The position numbers were made by a program, and so were the translations under genes. From Rubripirellula reticaptiva (GTDB taxonomy: Bacteria > Planctomycetota > Planctomycetia > Pirellulales > Pirellulaceae), in the NCBI RefSeq assembly GCF_007860175.1, contig NZ_SJPX01000006.1, positions 808,074-872,073 on the forward strand: a DNA stretch of 64,000 bases, written 5' to 3'. Below, piece after piece: positions 46,695-54,038 of the stretch. Under the pieces are notes generated by a model. The model saw nothing but the letters and a program-made list of their open reading frames with translations. It was not told where the DNA came from and did no database searches. Positions within the stretch are counted from its first letter, which is position 1. Every line of letters starts with the position of its first letter.

Positions 46695-47237
46695 ATGCGT
46701 ATCCTGTTAGACGAAGCTCAATTAACAGAGGGGGTCGAACGACTGGCGACGGAAATCGACCACCACTTCGGCGACCGTCCGTTGACTGTGATCGCCATCA
46801 TGACTGGATCATTGGTGTTGTTCGCGGATTTGATTCGTCGGCTGTCGATGCCTCAACGAGTCGGCGTGGTTCAAGCGTCGAGCTACCGCGGTGGATTGAA
46901 GTCTGGCGATTTAACGGTGGACGCGAAGATGCTGATTGATGTAGCCGGCCGAGACGTTTTGCTAGTCGATGACATCTTCGACACCGGAAAGACGCTGGAT
47001 CGGCTCAGTGGAATGATGAGCGAGTTTGGCGCCGCGTCGGTAAAGACGGCGGTGCTGCTGCACAAACGAACGGATCACATCGTTGAGCTACGACCTGATT
47101 TCAAGGCGTTCGAGATTCCGGACGAGTTTGTAGTTGGCTACGGGCTGGACTTCATGGATATGTATCGCAACCTGCCGTATCTAGCGATCCTTGAACCTCA
47201 CGAGATCGAGCAAACGGCGGCGGAAGCAAAATCGTGA
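46695..47237 (+). CDS. hpt: Hypoxanthine phosphoribosyltransferase
   Basis: 180 residues from the ATG at 46695, the usual length of Hpt. It joins hypoxanthine or guanine to PRPP in purine salvage. The PRPP loop VLLVDDIFDTGKTL (about 93-106), the N-terminal IMTGSLVLFADLIRRL segment and the C-terminal FVVGYGLDFMDMYRNLPYLA confirm it. There is no obvious Shine-Dalgarno. The stop overlaps the GTG start of the next gene (GTGA), so the enzyme is translationally coupled to two glycosyltransferases, which is an unusual partner set. Confidence 0.93.
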   Translation: MRILLDEAQLTEGVERLATEIDHHFGDRPLTVIAIMTGSLVLFADLIRRLSMPQRVGVVQASSYRGGLKSGDLTVDAKMLIDVAGRDVLLVDDIFDTGKTLDRLSGMMSEFGAASVKTAVLLHKRTDHIVELRPDFKAFEIPDEFVVGYGLDFMDMYRNLPYLAILEPHEIEQTAAEAKS

Positions 47238-48478
47238 GCCGTCGGCGGGTGCTGTTGATCGGCCGCCATTTCTGGCCACATGGATCCATCGATTCGGCTG
47301 CGTTCCTGTTTCAGCTTGCCTGTGGACTTCACCGCCGAGATATCTCAGTCGAGGTCTGCACGCCTCGCTACGCGACCTCGTGGCCAGAAAAATACTGGCT
47401 GCGAGAAATCCCGGTCCACCGGCCTGCTCCGCCGCCCCGAAGCGACTGGTCGATCGGACGTTACACCCGCCATCTGACTCAGTGGATTCGGTCGCAAGGT
47501 GATGCCTACGACCTGGTATTGGTCGACGCGATCCGAGAAGAAGCGATTGCGGCAATCGAAGCTTCGCGATTGACGGGTACCGCAACGATGCTGCGTTATT
47601 CGGGGTGGGGAAAACAATCCGACAGCGAATACTGGAAAACCACTCGCGGCGCACGCCGGTGCGGAACGATCGGAAAGATGGCGGACACGGTGATCGCGAA
47701 AAGCGCGGCCTGCAATCGCGCGCTGCTGACCGATCGATACTCGGCAGAACGAATCGTCCGCATTCAACCCGGTTTTTCGGCTGGACCAATCACGTCCGAA
47801 TCGAACCGTGAAAGTGCGCGTCGATCTTTGGCCACCGCCAACTCAGATTTGCGGACCAATCCGGACACTATCGTCGCTCTCTGTAACGCTCCGATGACTC
47901 GCGATGGCGGCATCCAGGACTTGGTCCACGCGACCTATCGCATGATCGACAGGCATCCAAACTTAGCAGTCTGGTTCATTGGCGATGGTCCACGCCGCGA
48001 TTGGATCTACGAACATTTGAAAGCGGATGGCGTTCGCGCATCAATCGCGATGCCAGGCTCTTTCGTCGACACTGACGAAATTTATGCGGCGGCCGACATT
48101 TACTTTCAAACCGACGAATCAGGCCTAGATCACTTTTTGCCAACGGCTGTTTCCGCCGAATTGCCGATCATTGCCGTTGAATCCGAATCGGTTCGATCGA
48201 TTTTGGTAGGATCAGTTGTCGACACATCCGAACAAGATGGGCCATCGAATTGGGTCCAGTGGATCAAGGATCCCTCGCCCACGAACTATGTTGAATCGGT
48301 GTCGCAAGTTTTGAACCATCTACCAGATTATCGTAACCGCTCGGCAAAGATGCGTCGTCACTGGTTGCGAAGCCGGCCGATCTCGGCGACCATCGACGCC
48401 TATATCGACACGATCGAGCGTACGATTTCGCGAAAGAAAGGATCCAACCGTGGGGCGACGGACGAGGCAGCATCATGA
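47234..48478 (+). CDS. Glycosyltransferase, GT-B fold (family 4-like)
   Basis: 414 residues from a GTG overlapping the hpt stop. The start LLIGRHFWPHGSIDSAAF matches the N-terminal acceptor domain of GT4 enzymes. The donor domain has a GDGPRRDWIYEHL turn and a later YFQTDESGLDHFLPTAVSAELPIIA stretch, close to the E-x7-E region of retaining GT4 enzymes. The N-terminal region also contains MLRYSGWG. It probably adds a sugar to a cell-surface polysaccharide or glycolipid. Its end overlaps the next glycosyltransferase by 4 bp. Confidence 0.82.
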   Translation: MSRRRVLLIGRHFWPHGSIDSAAFLFQLACGLHRRDISVEVCTPRYATSWPEKYWLREIPVHRPAPPPRSDWSIGRYTRHLTQWIRSQGDAYDLVLVDAIREEAIAAIEASRLTGTATMLRYSGWGKQSDSEYWKTTRGARRCGTIGKMADTVIAKSAACNRALLTDRYSAERIVRIQPGFSAGPITSESNRESARRSLATANSDLRTNPDTIVALCNAPMTRDGGIQDLVHATYRMIDRHPNLAVWFIGDGPRRDWIYEHLKADGVRASIAMPGSFVDTDEIYAAADIYFQTDESGLDHFLPTAVSAELPIIAVESESVRSILVGSVVDTSEQDGPSNWVQWIKDPSPTNYVESVSQVLNHLPDYRNRSAKMRRHWLRSRPISATIDAYIDTIERTISRKKGSNRGATDEAAS

Positions 48479-49566
48479 CCCAGCGCATCGTGCAAATCAT
48501 CCCGACGATGGATCGCGGCGGCGCTGAAAAACAGCTCTGCCTGCTCGCCGAACACCTGCCGCGTGATCAGTTCGACGTGCACGTCGTGCTGCTGACCCAC
48601 GACGGGCCTCGCAGCCAGAGCCTTCGTGATGCTGACATTCCTGTCACCGTGATCGGCAAACGATTCAAAGCCGATCCGTCAGCCTTGTTTCGATTGCGTC
48701 GCGAGTTGATGCGACTGAAACCCGATGCAGTCCACACTTGGCTCTTTGCCGCCAACAGTTTTGGCCGCGCCGCGGCTCGATGGGCCGGCGTTCGAAAAAT
48801 CTTCGCCAGTGAACGATGCGTTGACCCGTGGAAGACGTCGGCTCACTTGATGATTGATCGAACGCTGGCAAAGCGAACGAATGCGATCACGACCAACAGT
48901 ACAGGCGTCCGCGATTTCTACGTGGGACACGGAATCGATCGCGATCTGTTTCGAATCATCCCCAACGGCATCCCGCCGCGAAAGACTTCTTCGATCGATC
49001 GCGACGAAGCGTTTTCTCGGTTAAAAGTTGAGTCCGATCGAAAGCTAATCCTAGCGGTGGGACGACTGTGGCCGCAAAAACGTTATCGAGATTTGATTTG
49101 GGCGGCCGAATTGACGGGAACCGTACGAGAAGACACGACGTTAGTGATCATCGGCGATGGGCCTCAGTCGGGTGAGCTGCTGCGACATCGCGACGCCGTC
49201 ACGACGCCCCAACGAGTTCGGTTTGCCGGTCAACGAGATGACGTTTCGGATCTGTTGCCGCATGCCGATGCGTTTTGGATTGGAAGCGAATATGAAGGGC
49301 AAAGCAATTCGGTGATCGAAGCGATGCAGGCGGGCGTACCGGTCATCGCAAGCGATATCCCAGGTAACCGCGATCTCGTCGTCAGCGGCCAAACCGGGAT
49401 GCTGGTCAAGCTCGGGGACACCGCAGACTTTGCCCGCCAAACGATCGAACTGTTCAACGAGAAAGCGACTGCCGATCAACTGGGTGACGCAGCGAAACAG
49501 AGAATCGCGACCGAGTTCACAGTGGAAAAAATGGTTCAATCTCATGCTGATTTGTACGAGAATTAG
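48475..49566 (+). CDS. Glycosyltransferase family 4
   Basis: 363 residues with clear GT4 features: MDRGGAEKQLCLLAEHLP near the start, VGRLWPQKRY at the start of the donor domain and IGDGPQSGELLRH. The catalytic region is GSEYEGQSNSVIEAMQAGVPVIA, including the E-x7-E motif. It probably uses an NDP-sugar to extend a glycan, in partnership with the previous enzyme, with which it shares an ATGA overlap. The sugar and acceptor are not deducible. The set of three genes ends here; the next gene is convergent. Confidence 0.87.
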   Translation: MTQRIVQIIPTMDRGGAEKQLCLLAEHLPRDQFDVHVVLLTHDGPRSQSLRDADIPVTVIGKRFKADPSALFRLRRELMRLKPDAVHTWLFAANSFGRAAARWAGVRKIFASERCVDPWKTSAHLMIDRTLAKRTNAITTNSTGVRDFYVGHGIDRDLFRIIPNGIPPRKTSSIDRDEAFSRLKVESDRKLILAVGRLWPQKRYRDLIWAAELTGTVREDTTLVIIGDGPQSGELLRHRDAVTTPQRVRFAGQRDDVSDLLPHADAFWIGSEYEGQSNSVIEAMQAGVPVIASDIPGNRDLVVSGQTGMLVKLGDTADFARQTIELFNEKATADQLGDAAKQRIATEFTVEKMVQSHADLYEN

Positions 49567-49605
49567 ACTTCCGGAATCTCTGGCCAACGCATCTCTACGC
49601 ACGTG

Positions 49606-49944
49606 CTAGCTCGGAAGCACATGCAGACCGTCGGGGCCGATCATCAGCGGCTCGGCGGCGATCACTGCGTCCATGGGAATTGAACCATAGACGTGCGGAA
49701 ACAGATCTCCCCCTCGCGACGGTTCAAATCGCAGCATTTCGTCCAACTGTTCCCCGTCGACTGTGACCAACATCAGTTCAGTCTGACCGACAAAGTGACG
49801 AGCGAGAGTTTCGGCGACCTGTTCTGGCAAGGACAAGTGGATGAAGCCGTCGACGAGATCGATTCCATGTCCGGCAAAAAAGCCTGCTTCGGTTGCCGAT
49901 TCCCAAACCGGCTTCGGTACAACCTTAAAAAGAATCGATGCCAT
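49606..49944 (-). CDS. DUF952 family protein
   Basis: 112 residues from the ATG at 49944, chosen because the frame extending to 50154 would overlap the sigma-factor gene and lacks the family's N-terminus. DUF952 proteins are about 110 residues with a compact fold; here DGFIHLS, the ELMLVTVD strand and FPHVYGSIP are recognisable. Function unknown; a link to ADP-ribosylation-like folds has been proposed for the family. It is divergent from the sigma operon, with 137 bp between them. Confidence 0.82.
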   Translation of the reverse strand: MASILFKVVPKPVWESATEAGFFAGHGIDLVDGFIHLSLPEQVAETLARHFVGQTELMLVTVDGEQLDEMLRFEPSRGGDLFPHVYGSIPMDAVIAAEPLMIGPDGLHVLPS

Positions 49945-50081
49945 TGGATGTTTGCCTAATTGAGGTGAAAGATTCGCGTGTTTTTGAGAATGTTTGAGAT
50001 CGTCCACCCTCGGTGGCATCCTTGCAGTAGATCGGTCCGACACACACTGGCCTAATTCAGCGGAATCGAAACGAGACCGAC

Positions 50082-50597
50082 TTGATCGACGCAGCCACTC
50101 TAACGCAGATTTGGAACCAGCATGCCAGCCGCTTGTTGTTGGTCGCTCGATCAATTGCTGGCCCTGGTCGCACTCCTTTGGCCGAAGACGCCGTTCAAGA
50201 AGCTTACGTCATACTCGCTGTTCAAGACAAATTACCAAACGATCCGTTAGCATGGCTAGTTTGTGTCGTTCGGAATCAAATTCTGCAATCGATTCGCTCA
50301 GGTGTCAGGCGTGACCTTCGCGAATCGATTTTAACAAACAAGCCTTGGTTCGAACCAGACTTGCATGAAAAACTGGACGCTGAAGACGTCACCACTGCGA
50401 TGATGAAACTGTCTTCACCGGGGCGTGAGATCATCGTCATGCATTTGTGGGGTGAAATGTCGTTCGATTCGATTGGCGAGGTCTTAGAAATCTCGCGAGC
50501 AACAGCCCATCGTCGCTACACCGCTGGGATGCAGATCTTAAGACAACAATTTTCAGGTGATCGTGATCCCCAATCCATGCGTGCGTGCAATGAATGA
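50082..50597 (+). CDS. ECF-like RNA polymerase sigma factor
   Basis: 171 residues from a TTG at 50082. Region 2 has AEDAVQEAYVILAV (about 34-47) and the -10-recognition part follows to about 75. Region 4 is GREIIVMHLWGEMSFDSIGEVLEISRATAHRRYTAGMQIL (about 115-155), with a helix-turn-helix. It lacks region 3, as in ECF sigma factors. The next gene overlaps it by 8 bp and encodes a single-helix membrane protein, the usual layout of an anti-sigma factor. It should drive genes including this operon in response to an envelope signal. Confidence 0.85.
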   Translation: MIDAATLTQIWNQHASRLLLVARSIAGPGRTPLAEDAVQEAYVILAVQDKLPNDPLAWLVCVVRNQILQSIRSGVRRDLRESILTNKPWFEPDLHEKLDAEDVTTAMMKLSSPGREIIVMHLWGEMSFDSIGEVLEISRATAHRRYTAGMQILRQQFSGDRDPQSMRACNE

Positions 50598-51141
50598 TGA
50601 ACAAGACTCGTTTGAAAACGAACTGAAGCGTCTTGTGCCAACCGAGCATCGCATCGATGTTGCGGGAGTTTTCTATCGCGCCGGATACAGTGCCGCGATT
50701 GCGTCGCAGCCGTCAAGCCCGCGGAATCGTTGTCACCGAGGTTTGACACTGGCCGCGTGCTTGGCCGCGTCGGCAATCGGCCCAATTGGATTCTTCGCAG
50801 GACGAACATCGGATGTTGAATCTTTCACGAATCAGCCAAAAGACAAAACAACGCAGCCCGTTGTTGCGACGCAACCACCGGCGATCGTCTCGATCGTCAC
50901 ATCTGAAGTTGCATCGGAACCCGTACTGAAACGTCCGGTCAATCGCTGGTCGCGGTCGCTCGATTCCATGCAGCCCCAGCCCGATCCGCTAGCGACACTT
51001 ACCGCGTTTAACCGTTCCCCGGTCTTCCGCGACGAAATTTCCGTCGCGACAACCAACTCACGATCGCGATCGGCGGATCCAAAAACACTATCGGTTCGTG
51101 ACCTCGATCTCTCTGCCAGCACAATCAACAGGAATCACTGA
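50590..51141 (+). CDS. Putative anti-sigma factor (single-pass membrane protein)
   Basis: 183 residues from the ATG at 50590, 8 bp before the end of the sigma gene. A short cytosolic part (1-48, acidic near ENELKRLVP) leads to one membrane helix (about 52-72), then a Pro/Ser/Thr-rich periplasmic tail of about 105 residues with no cysteine pair. The layout fits an anti-sigma factor. There is no ZAS zinc motif, so the call rests on position and topology, not on sequence family. Its stop shares one base with the next start codon (TGATG). Confidence 0.6.
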   Translation: MNDEQDSFENELKRLVPTEHRIDVAGVFYRAGYSAAIASQPSSPRNRCHRGLTLAACLAASAIGPIGFFAGRTSDVESFTNQPKDKTTQPVVATQPPAIVSIVTSEVASEPVLKRPVNRWSRSLDSMQPQPDPLATLTAFNRSPVFRDEISVATTNSRSRSADPKTLSVRDLDLSASTINRNH

Positions 51142-52586
51142 TGCGATTCGCTCGATCCCTTTGTCTCGCGGTCTTCGTGTTGACGGCTGTCCACGCAGGT
51201 TCGTCTCGTGGCGACGAGGCAAACGATACCGTGGTGACGTTGCACCCGATGGCGGCGCCCGATCCGATGATGAAATATCGGCTTTGGCCTGGACCGCACG
51301 ACCGCACTGAACTCAATCCAATGCATCCGATCAATCGCGCGCTGATCATGCTGTACCAACAGACGCCACCAGATGACGAAGCGTGGGAAAAAGTTGAATC
51401 CTGGGCCGATACATCGCCGGACGAGTTACCGATCGAAGAAGTGCAAAAGACGCTTGCCTACTTTGGGCAGTCGCTCGATGAATTAGCGTCGATCGAAAAC
51501 GCGATGCGAATCGAATACAGCCTCGACACCGATAACTTGACCGCAGCGGAAACCGCGTCGCTGGTTGTGCCAGAACTGCAGGACATGCGTTTGTTAGCTC
51601 GCTTAATCGAACTGCGTGCGAAACTGGAAATTGGGCAGTCACGATACGACGACGCGATCGCGACACTGCGATTGGGTTTCCGTTTGTCCGACGCGGCCGG
51701 AAACAGCACCCATTTCTTGGTCGGCAAGTTGATCGGCGTTGCGATCGCGCAACGGATGTTTGCGGTGATCGAAACGGCAATCATTCGTGAAGATTTCCCA
51801 AATCTTTACTGGGCGCTAGCAGCCATGCCAAGCGACCGACTATTTCGCATGAACGAGTCGCTCGAGCACGAGTCGGTGCTGCTGAACAAGTTGATCCAGC
51901 AAACAGGCGAATTCACAAACGAACCGATTGGCCGGAATGCTGCGATCGCACGATTGGAACCTCTCGCGATAACCATCGACGATTTCATTCGCGCGAACAA
52001 CGGCGGTGAATCCGAGCCCGAACTGGCCCGACTGATGAGCGGCGTCTATGTCGCCGCGATGGCGGAACCCTCGCGTGAGTTGTTGGCGGCGACAGCGATT
52101 GGGGAAAAACGAGCAAGCGAGTTGTCGGCTGCCGAAGCAGTGCTACGATCGATTCGTTTGCGGTGGGAACGGCATCGAGACCGGTACTTGGCGTGGACGA
52201 TGTTGCCGCCTGAATTGTGGACGAATTATGAAACAGAGCGTGACGCTGCCTTTGGCAACGAACCCGAAATCTTAGACCCCATCGACAAAGTCGCGTGGAC
52301 GGTGACTGCACGGCTAAGCTTGCCCATCTCGGCGAGCTATCGAGCCGAACTGACACGAAACCGATTGATGTTGCTCGAAGCGATTCGGATGCACGCCAAT
52401 GACACGGGACAATTGCCCGAAACCCTTTCCGGTCTGCGTCCAGTTCCAGCCTGGTTGAATCCGCTGACCGCGTTGCCCTTCGGCTACCAGCTTTCTCACG
52501 CCGATCATGCCGTGGTTTCCTACGACACCGGTGTTCCCGCCGAGCCCAAATCGACCATTCATGTTGCCCTGAAAGTTGTAAAATGA
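51141..52586 (+). CDS. Exported protein of unknown function (third gene of the sigma operon)
   Basis: 481 residues with a Sec signal peptide (1-25). The mature part is mostly helical, with a TPR-like stretch around 150-190 (RLLARLIELRAKLEIGQSRYDDAIATLRLGFRLSD). It ends in a region rich in beta strand (LPFGYQLSHADHAVVSYDTG). I recognise no family. The start overlaps the anti-sigma gene by one base and the stop overlaps the next gene by four (ATGA). Co-translation with a sigma/anti-sigma pair suggests it senses or carries out the envelope response. Confidence 0.72.
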   Translation: MRFARSLCLAVFVLTAVHAGSSRGDEANDTVVTLHPMAAPDPMMKYRLWPGPHDRTELNPMHPINRALIMLYQQTPPDDEAWEKVESWADTSPDELPIEEVQKTLAYFGQSLDELASIENAMRIEYSLDTDNLTAAETASLVVPELQDMRLLARLIELRAKLEIGQSRYDDAIATLRLGFRLSDAAGNSTHFLVGKLIGVAIAQRMFAVIETAIIREDFPNLYWALAAMPSDRLFRMNESLEHESVLLNKLIQQTGEFTNEPIGRNAAIARLEPLAITIDDFIRANNGGESEPELARLMSGVYVAAMAEPSRELLAATAIGEKRASELSAAEAVLRSIRLRWERHRDRYLAWTMLPPELWTNYETERDAAFGNEPEILDPIDKVAWTVTARLSLPISASYRAELTRNRLMLLEAIRMHANDTGQLPETLSGLRPVPAWLNPLTALPFGYQLSHADHAVVSYDTGVPAEPKSTIHVALKVVK

Positions 52587-53527
52587 AAATCCGAAACCTA
52601 ATCTCCCTCATCATCTGTGTGAGCCTGGCAAACGCTCTGGCTGCTCAAAACTTGCCAGAAACGCTCGAACGAAACGTTCTGTTCAATGATGTCGAACAAC
52701 GTGCGGTAAACCATCATCCGGTGATCGCGTACCTAGAACCATCGACGTCGCTGTTGTTTCGTTCTAGTCTAAAAAATGTAAACACCGAAGCGATTGCGGC
52801 GTGGGCTGGGTTGCCCCAAAATAGAAATGCGAAGACCAATCGCGATAGGATCCAGCGCAAGATCGATCTCGCGATTCACGTCTGTGGTGAGTCGGATGTT
52901 TACGTGATCGCGTCGCCAAGGTCCTTGGTCGAAGCCGCGCCGACAATTGTCTTCCCATGCAAAAACCCATCCAATGCGACTGATCTGGCTCGGTTGATCA
53001 AGGATGACTTACCGAAATTGAGCGCAAAACTAGAATTACGAACGGATCAACGATTCGTGCTGATTGGTGTTCCGCAGGCGATACAACGTGTCTTAGTTCC
53101 CGAGGTGGCCGGGCGATCCAAACTGATCGAAGCTCTTGCGTCTACCGACGAGTATCCAAATTCGATGGCGATCGCACTACCCGATCGAGTTCGTGACGAC
53201 TTGGTGTCGCTGTGGCCGGAGCAGTTGCCGCCATCTTGGCCGATCGAAATTTCGCCACGCGCGATGGCGCGAGACATCGACCGAGTAACGGCATCTTGGC
53301 GATTTCCGCCAAGCGCCGAACTATTGGTCACGTTTGAAAACACAGACCTCGCAGCCGCTCACCGCACTCGACAGTCCATCAGTAAGATCCTTAGCCACCG
53401 ACCGGGGCTCGCGGATCGTTTGGCGATTTCAATCGATAACTCGACCATCCAAGTCAAAGCAGATGACGCGACGTTTGCAGAAGTCGTGCTGGTTTTGGCG
53501 GGACTTTGGACTGGGTTGATGGAGTAA
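52583..53527 (+). CDS. Exported protein of unknown function (fourth gene of the sigma operon)
   Basis: 314 residues with a signal peptide (1-21, cut near ALAAQ). The mature domain is alpha/beta, with IDLAIHVCGESDVYVIA and the final VKADDATFAEVVLVLAGL. I recognise no family. It is the last gene of four overlapping genes. The 511 bp that follow hold no gene, so the operon probably ends here. Its role may be linked to the protein encoded just upstream. Confidence 0.7.
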   Translation: MKIRNLISLIICVSLANALAAQNLPETLERNVLFNDVEQRAVNHHPVIAYLEPSTSLLFRSSLKNVNTEAIAAWAGLPQNRNAKTNRDRIQRKIDLAIHVCGESDVYVIASPRSLVEAAPTIVFPCKNPSNATDLARLIKDDLPKLSAKLELRTDQRFVLIGVPQAIQRVLVPEVAGRSKLIEALASTDEYPNSMAIALPDRVRDDLVSLWPEQLPPSWPIEISPRAMARDIDRVTASWRFPPSAELLVTFENTDLAAAHRTRQSISKILSHRPGLADRLAISIDNSTIQVKADDATFAEVVLVLAGLWTGLME

Positions 53528-54038
53528 ACAAGGCCGACAGCCGTGAGCTGGCCGGGGCTTTAATTGGGTGCAAGACGGTTGGCGGAGCGAGGCCAAAAGA
53601 AAAAAGTTCGAAGCGAATTTTTAAGACGCTCCCAGACACACTTGTCACCATTGCCGACCACAAGTGTCCGAGAAGTACCGAAGAGATGCCCCGAACCCAC
53701 TTGAAGCTGCCCTCACAAAATTTTGAATCCAGACGTAGGTGGTTTCCCACGCGGCATAAAGGTTCAAAGCACATCGAAGATACGTAAATTCCAAGCAGAT
53801 CGCGATCGGACAATTGGTCTAGCTGGTGCCTGAGGGTCGTTTGAACGTCCCATTTTGATCGCGGTTCTCAGTGCTCACTCCTGACAACCTATTCTAAATC
53901 GCATCGCAGAAACGAAGCTGGGTTCAGCTCTACATGAGGGCGACATTCGAAATTTGAAGTCCCCCGGTATTAGCTCGCGTTTGATACCGGGGTCAGATAA
54001 AATGTGCGCATTCATGACTCTCATCTTATAGGTGATCT
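53528..54038. other. Intergenic region with a REP-like palindrome
   Basis: 511 bp after the sigma operon. A minus-strand frame (53454-53813) overlaps the end of the preceding gene and has little protein character; I do not call it. The notable item is the palindrome at 53962-53992 and the ggggtcagat sequence at its edge. The promoter of the PEP-CTERM gene should lie near the right end. Confidence 0.5.
53962..54001. repeat. REP-like palindrome with GGGGTCAGA tail
   Basis: Nine-base arms ccccggtat (53962-53970) and ataccgggg (53984-53992) flank a 13-nt loop, and the right arm runs into ggggtcagataaaa. The hairpin plus GGGGTCAGA edge recalls repetitive extragenic palindromes mobilised by REP-associated tyrosine transposases. 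Only one copy lies in the window and no such transposase is present, so the identity is inferred. Confidence 0.5.

Noticed and set aside
53454-53813. 119-codon minus-strand frame after the sigma operon
   Set aside because: Overlaps the end of a real gene, has no start signal and the peptide lacks coherent character.
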